Under the pieces are notes generated by a model. It had not been told where the DNA came from and did not search any database. It saw nothing but the letters and a program-made list of their open reading frames with translations. Made by a program: the position numbers and the translations under genes. From NCBI RefSeq assembly GCF_047495875.1, contig NC_092497.1:34913375-34977374 (forward strand): DNA of 64,000 nucleotides, read 5' to 3'. Origin of the DNA: Pithys albifrons albifrons. Taxonomy: Eukaryota; Chordata; Aves; Passeriformes; Thamnophilidae. How positions within the stretch are numbered: the first letter of the stretch is position 1; each line of letters begins with the position of its first letter. Shown here piece after piece: positions 1 to 11,350 of the stretch.

Positions 1-934
1 CCGCAGGGCATTGCCGGCAGCGGCGGCGTCAACAGCGCTGAAGGTCAATGGACAGGGGAAAGCTGCTTTCAGGATATAAATAAAAGTCACTCATGGTTTG
101 GAATGGCTGGATGTTTTCTGCGGTGTGTCTCTTGGGGTTCCAGGGTTGCTGCTGAGGTCCGGCCACTCCTACAGCGGCAGCCGGTGGTACAGGCAGGTAA
201 AAGGTGGGCTCTGGGCTCCTTTGCTATGCATAGGCTGTTTCTTGGTAGTTATAAGGCGGTGCAAAGATGACTTCTTGGCTTTTTGTGGTGACGAATGGCT
301 TGGAAAAGCCTTGATTCCATGGTTGCTGTGATTCCGTCGAGTTTTCTGGAGCGTGAGCGGGCGGTGCCACGTGTTACGGGAACGGCACAGCGCTAGCTCC
401 GTGGCTCGGCTCCGGGCTCCGCGCTTGTGGATAGGGCAGCAGCGATGCCGAAGGGAACGGCAGCGGGGGTCCGACGGGCGGCACAGGCAGAGAAGGGTAC
501 CGCGGCGGGGGTTCCGTGGGCAGCAGTGCCCACGGCGGTGCAGAAGGGTGCTTAGGGGAAAAACCGCTCTGCAGAAGCAGGCTTTTTTCCTTTCTCTCCG
601 GTAGCTCGAGGTTTTCTCGGGCTCGCTCCACTTGAAGGAGCATCTTTCTCATAGATGTATATGACGGAATAAGCGGCAAAAATTCTTCGGGTGCAGTTTG
701 CGCTAAATTCCACAAATCTGCCCCAATATTTTCCCATAATTCTATGGAAAGCGTGGAATTGGCATCTGTTAAGTGCCCCCGACTAAAGCACCAGTCCAAA
801 ATTTTTTGTAATGCCTGTCTTTCAATGTTTGTTTTTGTAACACGAGCTAGTTTTTCAAATTTATCAAGCAATAAGTTCGTTTTAGTCGAATCGAAATTTC
901 CCGTGTTTCTTTAACTCACCAGTTTGAAGGTCAT
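1..934 (-). pseudogene. broken gag of an endogenous class II retrovirus (continues off the left edge)
   Basis: Read on the minus strand, an open stretch from about 910 to 374 codes a matrix-like retroviral sequence (for example WCFSRGHLTD and ELWENIGADLW) followed by a long proline-rich region. The best candidate start is an ATG at 934-932 in a strong context, but the same frame has a TAA at codon 8 (913-911). The proline-rich frame stops at 376-374. Related coding, including a PPYNY sequence that resembles a late-domain motif, continues leftward in another frame with further stops. The gene is therefore dead. A matrix of this type, together with the tRNA-Trp-like primer site next to it, fits avian class II (alpha/beta-retrovirus-like) elements. 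The GC-rich block at 360-560 belongs to this gag, not to a host promoter. Confidence 0.75.
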
Positions 935-1116
935 GGTTCTTTCAGTCCACGTTCTTCCAGCAGCTCTGAAGGCCACTAAAACAAACTCCCAAGTTTATGG
1001 GAGACAGAAGCTCTCGGAGCTTCTCCACAAAGCATCCAAAAAACTGGGGCACAGCAGCTCTCGGGGCCACTTCTTAAGGTTCTAGGCAGGTCTGCAGATG
1101 GCTTCCATGTCCTCAA
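935..1116 (-). other. retroviral leader between primer site and gag
   Basis: This is the untranslated leader between the primer-binding site and the probable gag ATG at 934. A CTGGTGAGT sequence a few codons into gag (minus strand, around 915-923) resembles a splice donor. No other function is visible. Confidence 0.45.
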
Positions 1117-1134
1117 ATCACGTCGGGTTCACCA
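1117..1134 (-). other. retroviral primer-binding site, tRNA-Trp type
   Basis: On the minus strand this reads TGGTGAACCCGACGTGAT. It differs at one base from the tRNA-Trp primer site used by avian alpharetroviruses. It lies two bases downstream of the predicted LTR end (CA at 1138-1137), the usual spacing. It marks the start of the provirus leader, which runs leftward to gag. Confidence 0.75.
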
Positions 1135-1136
1135 AT

Positions 1137-1354
1137 TGTTGTAGACCACGCTCTGGTGAGATCGCACACGCCAATATGATGTTCAAGCAAATCCCAAGTT
1201 TATTCAAAAACACAGGTATATATCACCTTAAGTGACCCCGCCCCAGGTGGAATGGTCTGACTCCAATTGGCTGAGGCTGGAAACATGTCCTTTTAAGGTG
1301 AAAATGAAACTTGTAAGGTGGTCTTTCAGACCCACCAAAATCAGGGCTGCAACA
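1137..1354 (-). mobile_element. 5' LTR of the endogenous retrovirus (about 218 bp)
   Basis: On the + strand the LTR is bounded by TGTTGTAGACC at 1137 and GGGCTGCAACA ending at 1354; these are inverted repeats matching at 9 of 11 positions. In minus orientation it contains a TATATA element (about 1215-1220) and an AATAAA signal (1199-1204) close together, as in avian retroviral LTRs. The primer site follows directly. The LTR is short for the class, so the outer boundary at 1354 is less certain than the inner one. The matching 3' LTR, if present, lies beyond the left edge, so the target duplication cannot be checked. Confidence 0.6.
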
Positions 1355-4300
1355 GGTGGGTACTACCTTTGCTGTTGAAAAAGGAAATTGGTACATTTTG
1401 CATGATGTGTGTGTAGAGGAGAGGGTTTTCTGCTTCTCTTTTTTTAACAGCTTTCTCACACCAGGTTTTTTATTATCACAGAGTAATTTGAATTGGAAAG
1501 GATTGTTGGATGCCATCTGATCTAAGCTCTGCTCCAGCCATGTAACTAAGACAAGGGCTGCACATGCCGTGTTTGTAGCTCTTGGCTTAACCAAGGCATG
1601 AAGCTCTGAAGCGAAATGCTGTGCCTCTCATGAGTGTCAATCACCAGTGCATGCAGAAGGTTTTGCTTCCTGTCCCAATGGAATGGGACATAGCTGATGG
1701 GACACACCTTCCTCCAACCTGCCCTCTTTTTCCTTTGCTGGGCAAGCCACCATGCAGAAAGTTGCTTTGTTGCTGGTGTTGGGGTGATGGCAGTGTTGGA
1801 GTGAAGTGTTTTTTAAGTCGATCTTACCATTGCCCCCCGCCTGCCAAGAAAGGGCTGAAATGCAGGTGTATTTGCTGTATTAGCCAATTCAGGGACCTGA
1901 TAGTCTAATTTTTTTGTTAATAGAATTGTTAAAATGGTCAAGATGGAAGAAGTTATTGCCCAGAAGTTTAGAAAAGTTTCTTTTGTGTTAAATTACATTG
2001 CAACAGTTTCAAAATTAGAACACTATTTTTAAGAAATTAAGGAATCATTAGGCAATATTCCTAATAGCTATATGCAGTGCAGTTACCTTCAGCAAAGTGA
2101 GAAAATCTCTCCCAGTAAATGCTGTGGTGAGCTGATGGAAATTTGTATTAAATATAAGAGACAGTACAAAAACGGCCTATAGCTTTGTAATTCCATGGCA
2201 CTTCCAGGCATTTTACATAGCCTTTCCACAAACTTACCCCTATTACCCCAAAAGCTATTATCCCTTTTGTCTCAGTGTGATAAATAAGGTTGAACTCAGG
2301 GTTCGAATTATCATCCCTTGCTAATAAATGATTAATGTAATCCACTTATGAGATTGCCATGACATCATTCAGGTTTTGGCTTCTTATTTTTATTTCATAA
2401 CAATGAGAAAATCCTGAAGTCCTCAAAAACTTCCTTGTGCAGGATCATACTAGGGCTGCAAGGTGAATGGCAAGAGGTGTTTGAGCTCAGTGCCTTCTTG
2501 GCAAGGAGTTGGGCATCAGTTCAAGGTGACAGTGCCGTACTTCATAATATTGGCTCTGTGTTGGCTTCAACATCCAGGTTTTAGACTTTCAACTTCAGCC
2601 TTATAATAATTAGTCTTAGTCCTAGTTTAATGTCTTGTCCGAGTCAGGCAGTTTTAATGAGTTGTATTTTAAGTGTGACACTCTTTGGCCTGCATTTATT
2701 TTGGAATCTGCATTTTAGTTGCAGTTAAAGTTGAGTATGGATCTAAGACACCCCCACATATCTTTTTATTTCTTTACCTAGAAGACTAAATGTTGTTATT
2801 TCAGCTTAGGTCAGTCTGCACATTTAAAGGCTACATAAAACATGTTTATATTTTAGGAGTTACGCATACCTAATAATTTGATCTACAAGACATCAAAACA
2901 TATTTTGGATTGAAATCTAACTACATTATTAAAAAGAACTAGCATTTCTAGTTAGCTACTGACTTGGTTATTTCTAGGTTTGGAGCCAGGATAACCCAAG
3001 CTCTTGTACAAAATTTGTGTCTTAAGGATGTCTGAATAAGTAAGCTGGAAAGAGAAGAATGTATTTATTACAATATGTGTAAGCTGCCTGTATCATTGCT
3101 TGTTTACATTAAAAGTAGTCTCAGTAATGTATCAGGTGACAGCACAGCTTTGTGAATGATTTCAAGTTCAAGTCCAAATTTTACCATTATTTTTGGCTAA
3201 AGTGATTGGTACAGTGATTATACTTTGGTAGCAGAGTAATTATCAACACAGAGTTTTCCATGTTGGCATCTGCCATTGCTCTTTAAGGGTTACATCTCAT
3301 TTGGAGGAGAGGAGTGGGGAAGGGAGGAGATTTGTGTAACTGAAGCACCCATCTGGTGCATTTTGATGTAGCAGCCTGTTAGTGGGTTGTTACTTGCAAT
3401 ACCTAACAAAGACTTAGTATATAAAAAGCACCTGATGTTGTACCTGAATTATATATTCAAACTGCTATAATTTCTGAAGCCTGTTTATTCTTGCATATTA
3501 TTTGTTAACTGAAGCTTTTGGAGACAGTTGAAGATCTAGTGACCATGGCTGTTTAAGAACATTCACTAAATAAGAACCTCTTTTACCACGAGCAAGGAAT
3601 CCTCCAAAAGATATCCACCATGCTTTGATTATCCAAAGAGCAAATCTGCTGCTGAAATCCTGTCTAAACAGGAAAAATATGGATCAATAGGGGTGTAAAT
3701 CTGGTAACTATTTTCTGCTGAGGAGAGGCTAAAGCCTTAGAAGTTTTGACTTTTGCTCTGTACCCCATCATCTGTGAGCCTCTCAGCCTCTGTGGTTTCT
3801 GACTCTCAGATTCCAGTTAAGGTCTGAATGAGGCCTTGTTGTTGTGACTTCATTTGGTTTGCTGCTTGAATTCTAATCTGGATTCCTGGGAGCTCCAAAC
3901 AGAAGCACACTTGGGCTACAGAGAGTGATAGAGCCTTCAGTATTGAATATATGTAGCTATTTCCCTTTGGCTAACAAGTAGTGAAGTGGATATATGGCCC
4001 TTTTGGCCCATGGAGATGTGTTTACAGCATTTAAAACTGGTCCTTAGTTCTTGAGAGTAGATTTCAAGATACACTAGTCTAGAGGGCATCAGAAGTATTT
4101 TAGAATATGCAGAAAACAAGCAGTCTGAAAAATGAAATCAATGCAATTAAATATTTCATTCCTCTGAGTTGTATCTTTACTTTGATTATATTTCCCTTTT
4201 AGGTTTTTACATTTCATTAACTCTTTTGCAAATTCTGTTCTTCTCTTTGTGCCTGGTAACCTTTATCTGAGATTTCAGCTTTGATTCTTTGGGGGTTTTT

Positions 4301-7300
4301 GTTCAGTGCTGAATTTGTACCTAAAATATAGAACAGAATGGCAAAACAACACTTGCATTCAGAAAAACACTCCTCAATGTATTTCTGATGTGAGAGCCAA
4401 GGAGGTCAAGGAACTTTGACAGCATTTTTTTCAGTGCTATATTTAAGCTGCTTCACATTAAAAGTGTTTCAGAGTAAACCCCTGGTATTAAAGTACCTTT
4501 TCAGTTTTCCCAGGACACCTCTGAAAAGTATATTTTGAAGGCCTGCTTAAAATTAGCTAAACCCTCACAACTTGTTTTTTGCCAGTGTGTTTGTATTTGT
4601 CTTGTGTAGAGCTAGATGATGTGAGATGTAACATTCATGGCTTGTTGGACTCTTGGCTCAAAGGGAGGACTACAAAAGCAGCTCCTTTTATGCATACATG
4701 GAGATTTGCTTGTTTGTTACATGGGCTACAGGGTCCTCTTGGATGACTAATGTCATTGGAGGAGTTTGCAGATTGAGATTATTTGTAAGTCATCTACATT
4801 TGAGAAATGTGAAATGGATTGCAGGTTTTCATACAGCCTGGCTGTCTGTATGCTGTGGTCAGACTGCCTGATAGTGCACTAGCAACTTTTGATCCTGCAT
4901 AGTTAAGATACAAGTTGTTTTTCATATCTCGATGTGCATTGCAATCTTGGCTATCTGCTGAGAAAACAAATGTGTGCACAACAGCCAGTTGTTTGTTCCT
5001 TGAACAGTGGTGCTATCACTGGGAAACAGTGCACACGTTTGCCTTGTGAAATAGCACTCTGTGTTTCAGGAAGCCAGCTGGTATGCTGCCGGTTATGGTT
5101 CCACCAAAGTCCAATCCTGTGGGATTACACAGTTATCTGAGAAGCTGGGACTGATACCTGTGATTACTATGTAGGGCGAAAGATCTGATCCTTTTTTCCC
5201 AGGAACAAACTCTCCTGGAAGCTTGCCTTACTGACTGTCCATGGAATTAGAAAATAAATTGCTTACAGCAGGTAACTTTAATCTCTAATAAAGTTTAACA
5301 AAGTTGAATTTAATAATTATTTTGAGGCTAGTGTCTATGAGATAATTTTTTAATCCTATATCTCAAAAAGTATGTAGTCTTTTTTAATGAGTTGTAAGGG
5401 CTCATTGTTTATGCAAACTTTATGTTTAGAAGGTTTTTCCTTTCCTATTTGTTATGCCACTTTGCTGAGTTAAGTGGATTTAATAAAGTGTCATTATTGG
5501 ATTCTAGGAAAAGTAGGATTTGCCATTTTTAAGTTGGTTTTTTCAAGCAATTTTTTAACATAAAAGAACTGGGATGTTAAATATATTGTAGCAGATGACA
5601 AAGCCTATGGCCACTCCCAGAGTTCTCACTGCCTGTTTTCTTTGCCAAGTAGTTTCAAGATTAGATAGGCAGCATACATGGATTAAGGGGCTCAGTCTGT
5701 GTTTTGGTCTGTGAACCTTCTGAAAAGAATCTAGATCTATTCTGCAGTGGGAGTAAAACTGCTGTGCTGTGAAACTGATAGATTCTCTCTGCTGTTACAA
5801 GTGCTCCCTGCAATAGGTATAAACATTTACAAGTAATCTGAGCTTTCCCGCATGCACATTCGTTTCAGCAAGATGCATCAAAGTAGTCCTAAACATATAA
5901 ACTGAGAATTTCTGCACTTTGGCTGAAAAACTTAGCATCAATTTCAAAGAAACAGGTGCACTGCTCAGATTGACACCAACTGTTTAATACTTGGAGGATA
6001 TTACAATCTTGCAGCACAAAGGGTTGCTCAACTCACTCCATTTATGACACCTCTTCAGTATCTTATGATCATATGTGATTTCAAGTGCTATTCAGTTTGA
6101 TTTAAAAACAATAAATTAATTGAATTCCTAGCTTCTTGCATTTCCATCAGGGTGTGGTGAGAATTTGGTAGTACATTTTGCAGTTAAATTAATAATCTGT
6201 ATTTATACATACTTAAATCTCAGTCTGCTGCAGCATACCTGATTTAACTTGAAGTGAAAAACTCACATCACATATAATTAACATGCTTGAGAGGTGTGCT
6301 TGATTTAATTAGTGCTGTTGCATGCATTTTTCTACCAAGTACACATTTCTAATAAATTTCCCCAGATGATTATCTTCAGGAGATTTGGTTCAGGATGACA
6401 TTTTTTCTGTATATATAAACTGAAAGGTTTAAGAAGACTGGCCTTATTTTAAGCTTTATTTTTGTCCCTGCTATGAAAATAAAGTAGATGAAGGTAATAG
6501 GGCATAACTATTCCCTATGCTTACAGAAACTGTATTTCAAAAAGTTGTTTCTTCCCACTGTATTTCATGTTGCCTGTGTGGTGTTGTTTCAGGGCTCCCT
6601 TGCTGATGCAAATTGTCCATTTCACTTTCAGAATTCATTACAAATAAGTACTGATTAATTTTTGCTGCAGTCTAGTATCTTGATTAGTTTTTGTATTATG
6701 CTTGCACTAAAGGAGAGATTTTTCTGTGTCTTGCTTATTGTCAGGAAGGAATTAGCTAGAAATCAAGAATTTCTGTCTGTTATGTTCTTGGAACATCTGT
6801 TTCTGCATCAGTACAAAAATAACAAAAATACTACAAACTTGAAGCAGCGACACAAAGTTTATAATGGAAATTGCTTAAGCATTCGAGTTTTATTAGTCTT
6901 ACTGGAGAAAATTGGACTGCTACATTATTTCATATTTGTCAATACATTTGTATTTAATAATTTTTTAACTCATTATAACATAAGTCAACATGATTTTGAT
7001 TTAGCTTGTTAAGAGTACAGCACAGTGCTTGGATATCAGGTTTGTAAAGCAGGTACATTCTTTTCTGTATTTGGTTTAATACTACAGTGTTGGAGGAAAA
7101 TAGATCATGCTGAATCTGGCAATCTGCTGCTGTTCCATGACCCCCAGATTTTCTCACATGGCCTCACTCTTACATCCTCTAAGATCTTCAGGAATTATTG
7201 CTTTGTGGATACATGTCTGTTACTGTGAAAGTTTGACACTCCTGCATTTAGAATGGAGACCTGAGACTTAGATGTGAATTATTAAGGTGTGTATTGATTA

Positions 7301-10300
7301 ACGAACACTCAAAGAGGATATAGGTAGAGCAGCAAAATAGTCTGTGTAAAATAATCATATATGTAATTTTACAATTTTATAATGATACAGAATGCAGATT
7401 CTAAGGAATCACATGTGATTATTACTGATTTACAGGTTTTTAAGTAATGAGGTGTAACTCCATTTCCTGTCTACATTCATGCCTCCCTCCCCTCACTTAA
7501 AACAAAACAAAACAATCTTAAGAACAAAAACCTGGTTGAGTGTCAAACATGTCTTCCAAAGCATTTTTTTTTCCTTTTTGTGGACTTGAATCCATGTCAG
7601 TATGACTACTATCTATAGTTATCCACAAACCTGCCATTGGAAGGCTCACCTTCATTTTTTCTCCACTTGATTTGTGTTTTATTCTCCATTTGCTACTTTA
7701 GTCTTTATTTTTTCTGAGTTTGGGCTGAGTTTTTCATTAGCCTTCCACCTCCTTGTCTCTGCCAAAACTTTTCACAAGGAAAATTTTCATAATTATTTTT
7801 TTAAAATTTGATCTAATTTTGCTACACTCGTATTCAGATTTCATAATTCATGTTGTTCTGTGGGCAACAAAAGCCTTATGCAGTATTATCAGCAGGATTG
7901 CTTCCGTGTGGGTGGCTTGGCAGCCCAAAATTCACATATTGTTACCAGCTTAGATTTCTTGGATTTGATTTACATTTTTCAATTACTAGATGTAATTATT
8001 CTCCTTTTATTCTCTGCCTAGATCCAAGTTACCATGATGAGGTTCTTACTGTCTGTGCTAGAGCATGTGCCAGAGCAGCAGGGCAACCTGTTTTTCACAT
8101 TTTTGCTGTGAGCTGTTGCAGTTCCTTAGCTATTGTGAGGCTGTGTTCTCCACGTTGACTTCTTCCTCAGAATTTCCTTTACATACAATCCATTTTTACT
8201 GAAATCTTTCTGTTTAATTTGCTGGTAAATAATAATGTGGTACCTTGCTGAAAGATGTAGAGCTAAGTCTCTTGGTTTTCTTGCTGTAAAGACATCTATA
8301 AATGTTTTAATAAGCAAGAAAAACTTGCTGATTTGGAATCTGCAAATCACAAGTGTGCGAAAAGGTCTTGCCAGACATTGGTTTAATTAGGTGGTTGCTG
8401 AGGTTTCTTTTTTTTTGTCCACCCACTTGGGTTGCAGAGACCTGGAACACATTTCTGCAGTGAGAAATTTGAAGACAGATTCATATGCTGGGACCTGTCA
8501 GTCTATTTGGTGCAAGAGTTACTAACATGTTACTTTGAGGGGTACTGGAAACCACATTTTACCAACTAATGCTTTTAGGAAGTGCTTTGATTGGTTGGTT
8601 GGTTTTGTTATTTGCATTTCATCTTACTGAAATAATGAACAGTCACAGAACAATTCCCTCTTCTTGTTTAAATAAATGCGGAATCATAGAGCTGTTTAGG
8701 AATGGATTTGAAGGACAAAATTATTTCCTCTTGCAAACTGGTTAGCATTTATTTTTTAGAATTTAGTAGACTGACTTAACCTCAGTTCACTAGACACCAC
8801 ATATTGGAATAAGGACATGCATGTTGGTTTTGGTCAAGGGGACTGCTTGCTCCAGTTGCATTAATATTCCAGTGATTTGCGAGTTGCAGCAATGATTCTT
8901 TATCCTGTTAAAAAAAAAAGCCTAAAAAATGACAGGAAAATAGTTCTTATTAAACTTGTTGCCCTTTTCAAACTGCAAATTGGTATGCAAAAAAAGATAC
9001 TTTTACATGAAAAGTCAGATATGATATATTATTTAGTTTATTTAGTTTAACTGAGGCATTGTTGAACAGTTGATCAGTTTGGACATCAGTTTGGATATCA
9101 GTTTGGCAAGATGCTTGCAAGAAAAACTGAATTGAAGTCAGGATATTTTACTTATTGGAATTCTATTTCTAGCTCCAGAGGATGTCAAGAAACCGTTACT
9201 AAGTAGTCAGTAAGTTAACTTCAATTTGTCAGTTTTATCAGTATTAACTTGTTGGGGCAGAAATAACATCTATAATATTCTCATTGATGAAGTCAGGTAT
9301 TCTCAGTAATACAGTCTTTCTTTAAAGAACCCTATCTGTAAGAAATTAGTGTCTATGTTGTTGAAGTCTGTTTTTAGCAGAGTGTATGATGCCTGCAGTT
9401 CAGCAGTTTACTTAACTGATACAAAGCATTGCAAATCTCATAGAAGGAAAGGATAAACCTGGGTTTAAAATTATTTCATTTTGAATTCTGAAAGTTATTT
9501 CTGACTTTTGGCTTCTTTTTGCTATTCTTTAGAGGTAAAACCATATATTGCCATCTGAGGCAGTGGAAGGTAACAAGTGTCATAGAGCAGACCCAAAGGA
9601 TTTTGAGAGTACTAAAGATCATGGTATTTGTGTTTTGCTGCATCAAAAAATACAGATAAACTTTCTGTTTAAAAATGGCAAAATGCTCCTACATAGTTAC
9701 GATAAAATGGTGTGGAAGAGCGAACATTTACAAAACTTCTAAGAACCACAAGAGTTTATGGCAGCTAATCTATGCTGCTTTTCAATTTATCATTTATTGA
9801 AGGCACAATGGTTTTGTCTGTTTCATGGCCCTACACTGGACATAAAGATGTCAAATTACATGTTTGAAGTCTTGTGTCAGAAACTGTCTTTAGAGTTGAA
9901 CATATACAAAAGCATAAGCAAAGTGTTCTTCATTTATCTAAGACTAGACTCGACCCGTAGAAGAATACACAAGAGCGTAGATAAGAATTTTGACAATTTA
10001 AATAACTATATTGTTGTTGTATGATAAATAAGTTAGGTAAAGTGATTTTAGATTTTTTAATTTATTTCTGCAGAGCTGTCTCTAAAATGGGCTTTTCAGT
10101 GCCAAGACAATTAGGAGATTTAAAAAAAGACAAAGAATGTAACTCTCAATCTCAAGTGTATTGACATTTTTGTAGCATTTTTACAAATACCACCTGTGTA
10201 GTACTAAAGAATTTAGAAGGAAAAAAATATTTTTTTTAGTATTTTCCCTCCCCTGCCACACTCTCCCATAATTTTGAGTCATGTTCCAGTTAGCAATCTC

Positions 10301-10489
10301 TAACCTAGGTGTGTGTTTTCTCCTTGATTGAGCAGAGCTGCCAAGGCTTGGACTTAAGAAGACTGTAGAGAAGAGCCTGGTTGCCAAATCATGTGAAGTT
10401 GGTTCTCTTCATGCGCGTGTTGAATTAATGAGAATTGAATATATATATGAATACTTTCTTTTGTAATGATTCTTTTCTTTTGGTGAGCA

Positions 10490-10850
10490 TGTGGTGGATT
10501 GACTGTGTCTGGCTGCCACCCCCTACAGCCCTGCCTGTCTCTCACTTCCTCTTCTCAGGATGCTGGGGAGAAAATAAGATGGAGAAGCTTGTAAGTTGAG
10601 ATAAAGAGATGGGTTGTCAGTTGTCATGGGCACACCAGACTTGATTTGGGGAAAATTAATTTATTGCCAATTAAAACAGAGTTGCATTGTGAGAAACACA
10701 GACAAAACCTAAAACTACTCTCCTTGCTCACCCCTCTCACTTTTCCCCATGTTCAACTGCACTCCTCCTTTTCTGACTCTTCTGCCTGCTCTTCCCTGGG
10801 CCAGTACACTGCACCCCAGACAGAGTAGCTGCAGTAGTTACCTCAGGAAG
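10490..10850 (-). mobile_element. fragment of an ERVL-type solo LTR
   Basis: Beginning TGTGGTGGATTGACTGTGTC at 10490, this is the reverse complement of the 3' part of the LTR family also seen on the + strand at about 39070-40082. Shared landmarks are the run GAAAATTAATTTATTGCCAAT (AATAAA on the minus strand at 10665-10660) and the following pyrimidine-rich segment. Similarity fades by about 10850, so the U3 half appears lost or too diverged. Confidence 0.6.
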
Positions 10851-10899
10851 GTAAAGTAGGGTAGTTTCTTCTTAAATTATGGCTCAGATTTGCAAGTGT

Positions 10900-11350
10900 T
10901 TGTACTGGGAAGCTTAGAGCCTATAATCACCTATGGCAGTGTGCATCTGAAGAGCTCCAGGTAGCCTTGGGTTTGCTTAGGGACTGCAGGGGGTGGATGG
11001 TTTTGGGGTTTGCCAGAAGACACTGGTGCAGCTGCCTGTGACTCTGGGCAGGGGCTTTTTGTGAGGTAACAGAAGGAATGCAGACCTTGGGACCAAAAGC
11101 TAAGAAGTGTGATTTATTGAAAAATACAACAAAACACCCGCCTTGATAGGAAACCAAGGGAAGCTAATGCACTTGCAGATGGCCCTTAAATATCCTCACC
11201 AGTGACATGGGTTTGTACTTGGCAGTGCCCCGCACCAGCTGGTGCTGCAGACCTCGGTCTGCACATGACTGGTGCTCTCTCTGCTGCTAGGCTGAGCTCT
11301 TGCAGAAGGGATCCACTTTTCCCCATATGTGTACATGCATAGGAAAAACT
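10900..11350 (-). mobile_element. possible old LTR, family not recognised
   Basis: On the minus strand, a TATTTAAG box (near 11190) is followed about 65-70 bp later by CAATAAATC (near 11113), the spacing seen between the promoter and poly(A) signal of avian LTRs. GC content is higher than in the surroundings. No terminal repeats or target duplication could be made out, so this is a tentative call. It could instead be part of a larger decayed element together with 10490-10850. Confidence 0.35.

Noticed and set aside
360..560. GC- and CpG-rich block near the left edge as a promoter/CpG island of APBA1
   Set aside because: It is the proline-rich part of a retroviral gag read on the minus strand, next to a primer site and LTR, and no splice donor for the host gene follows.
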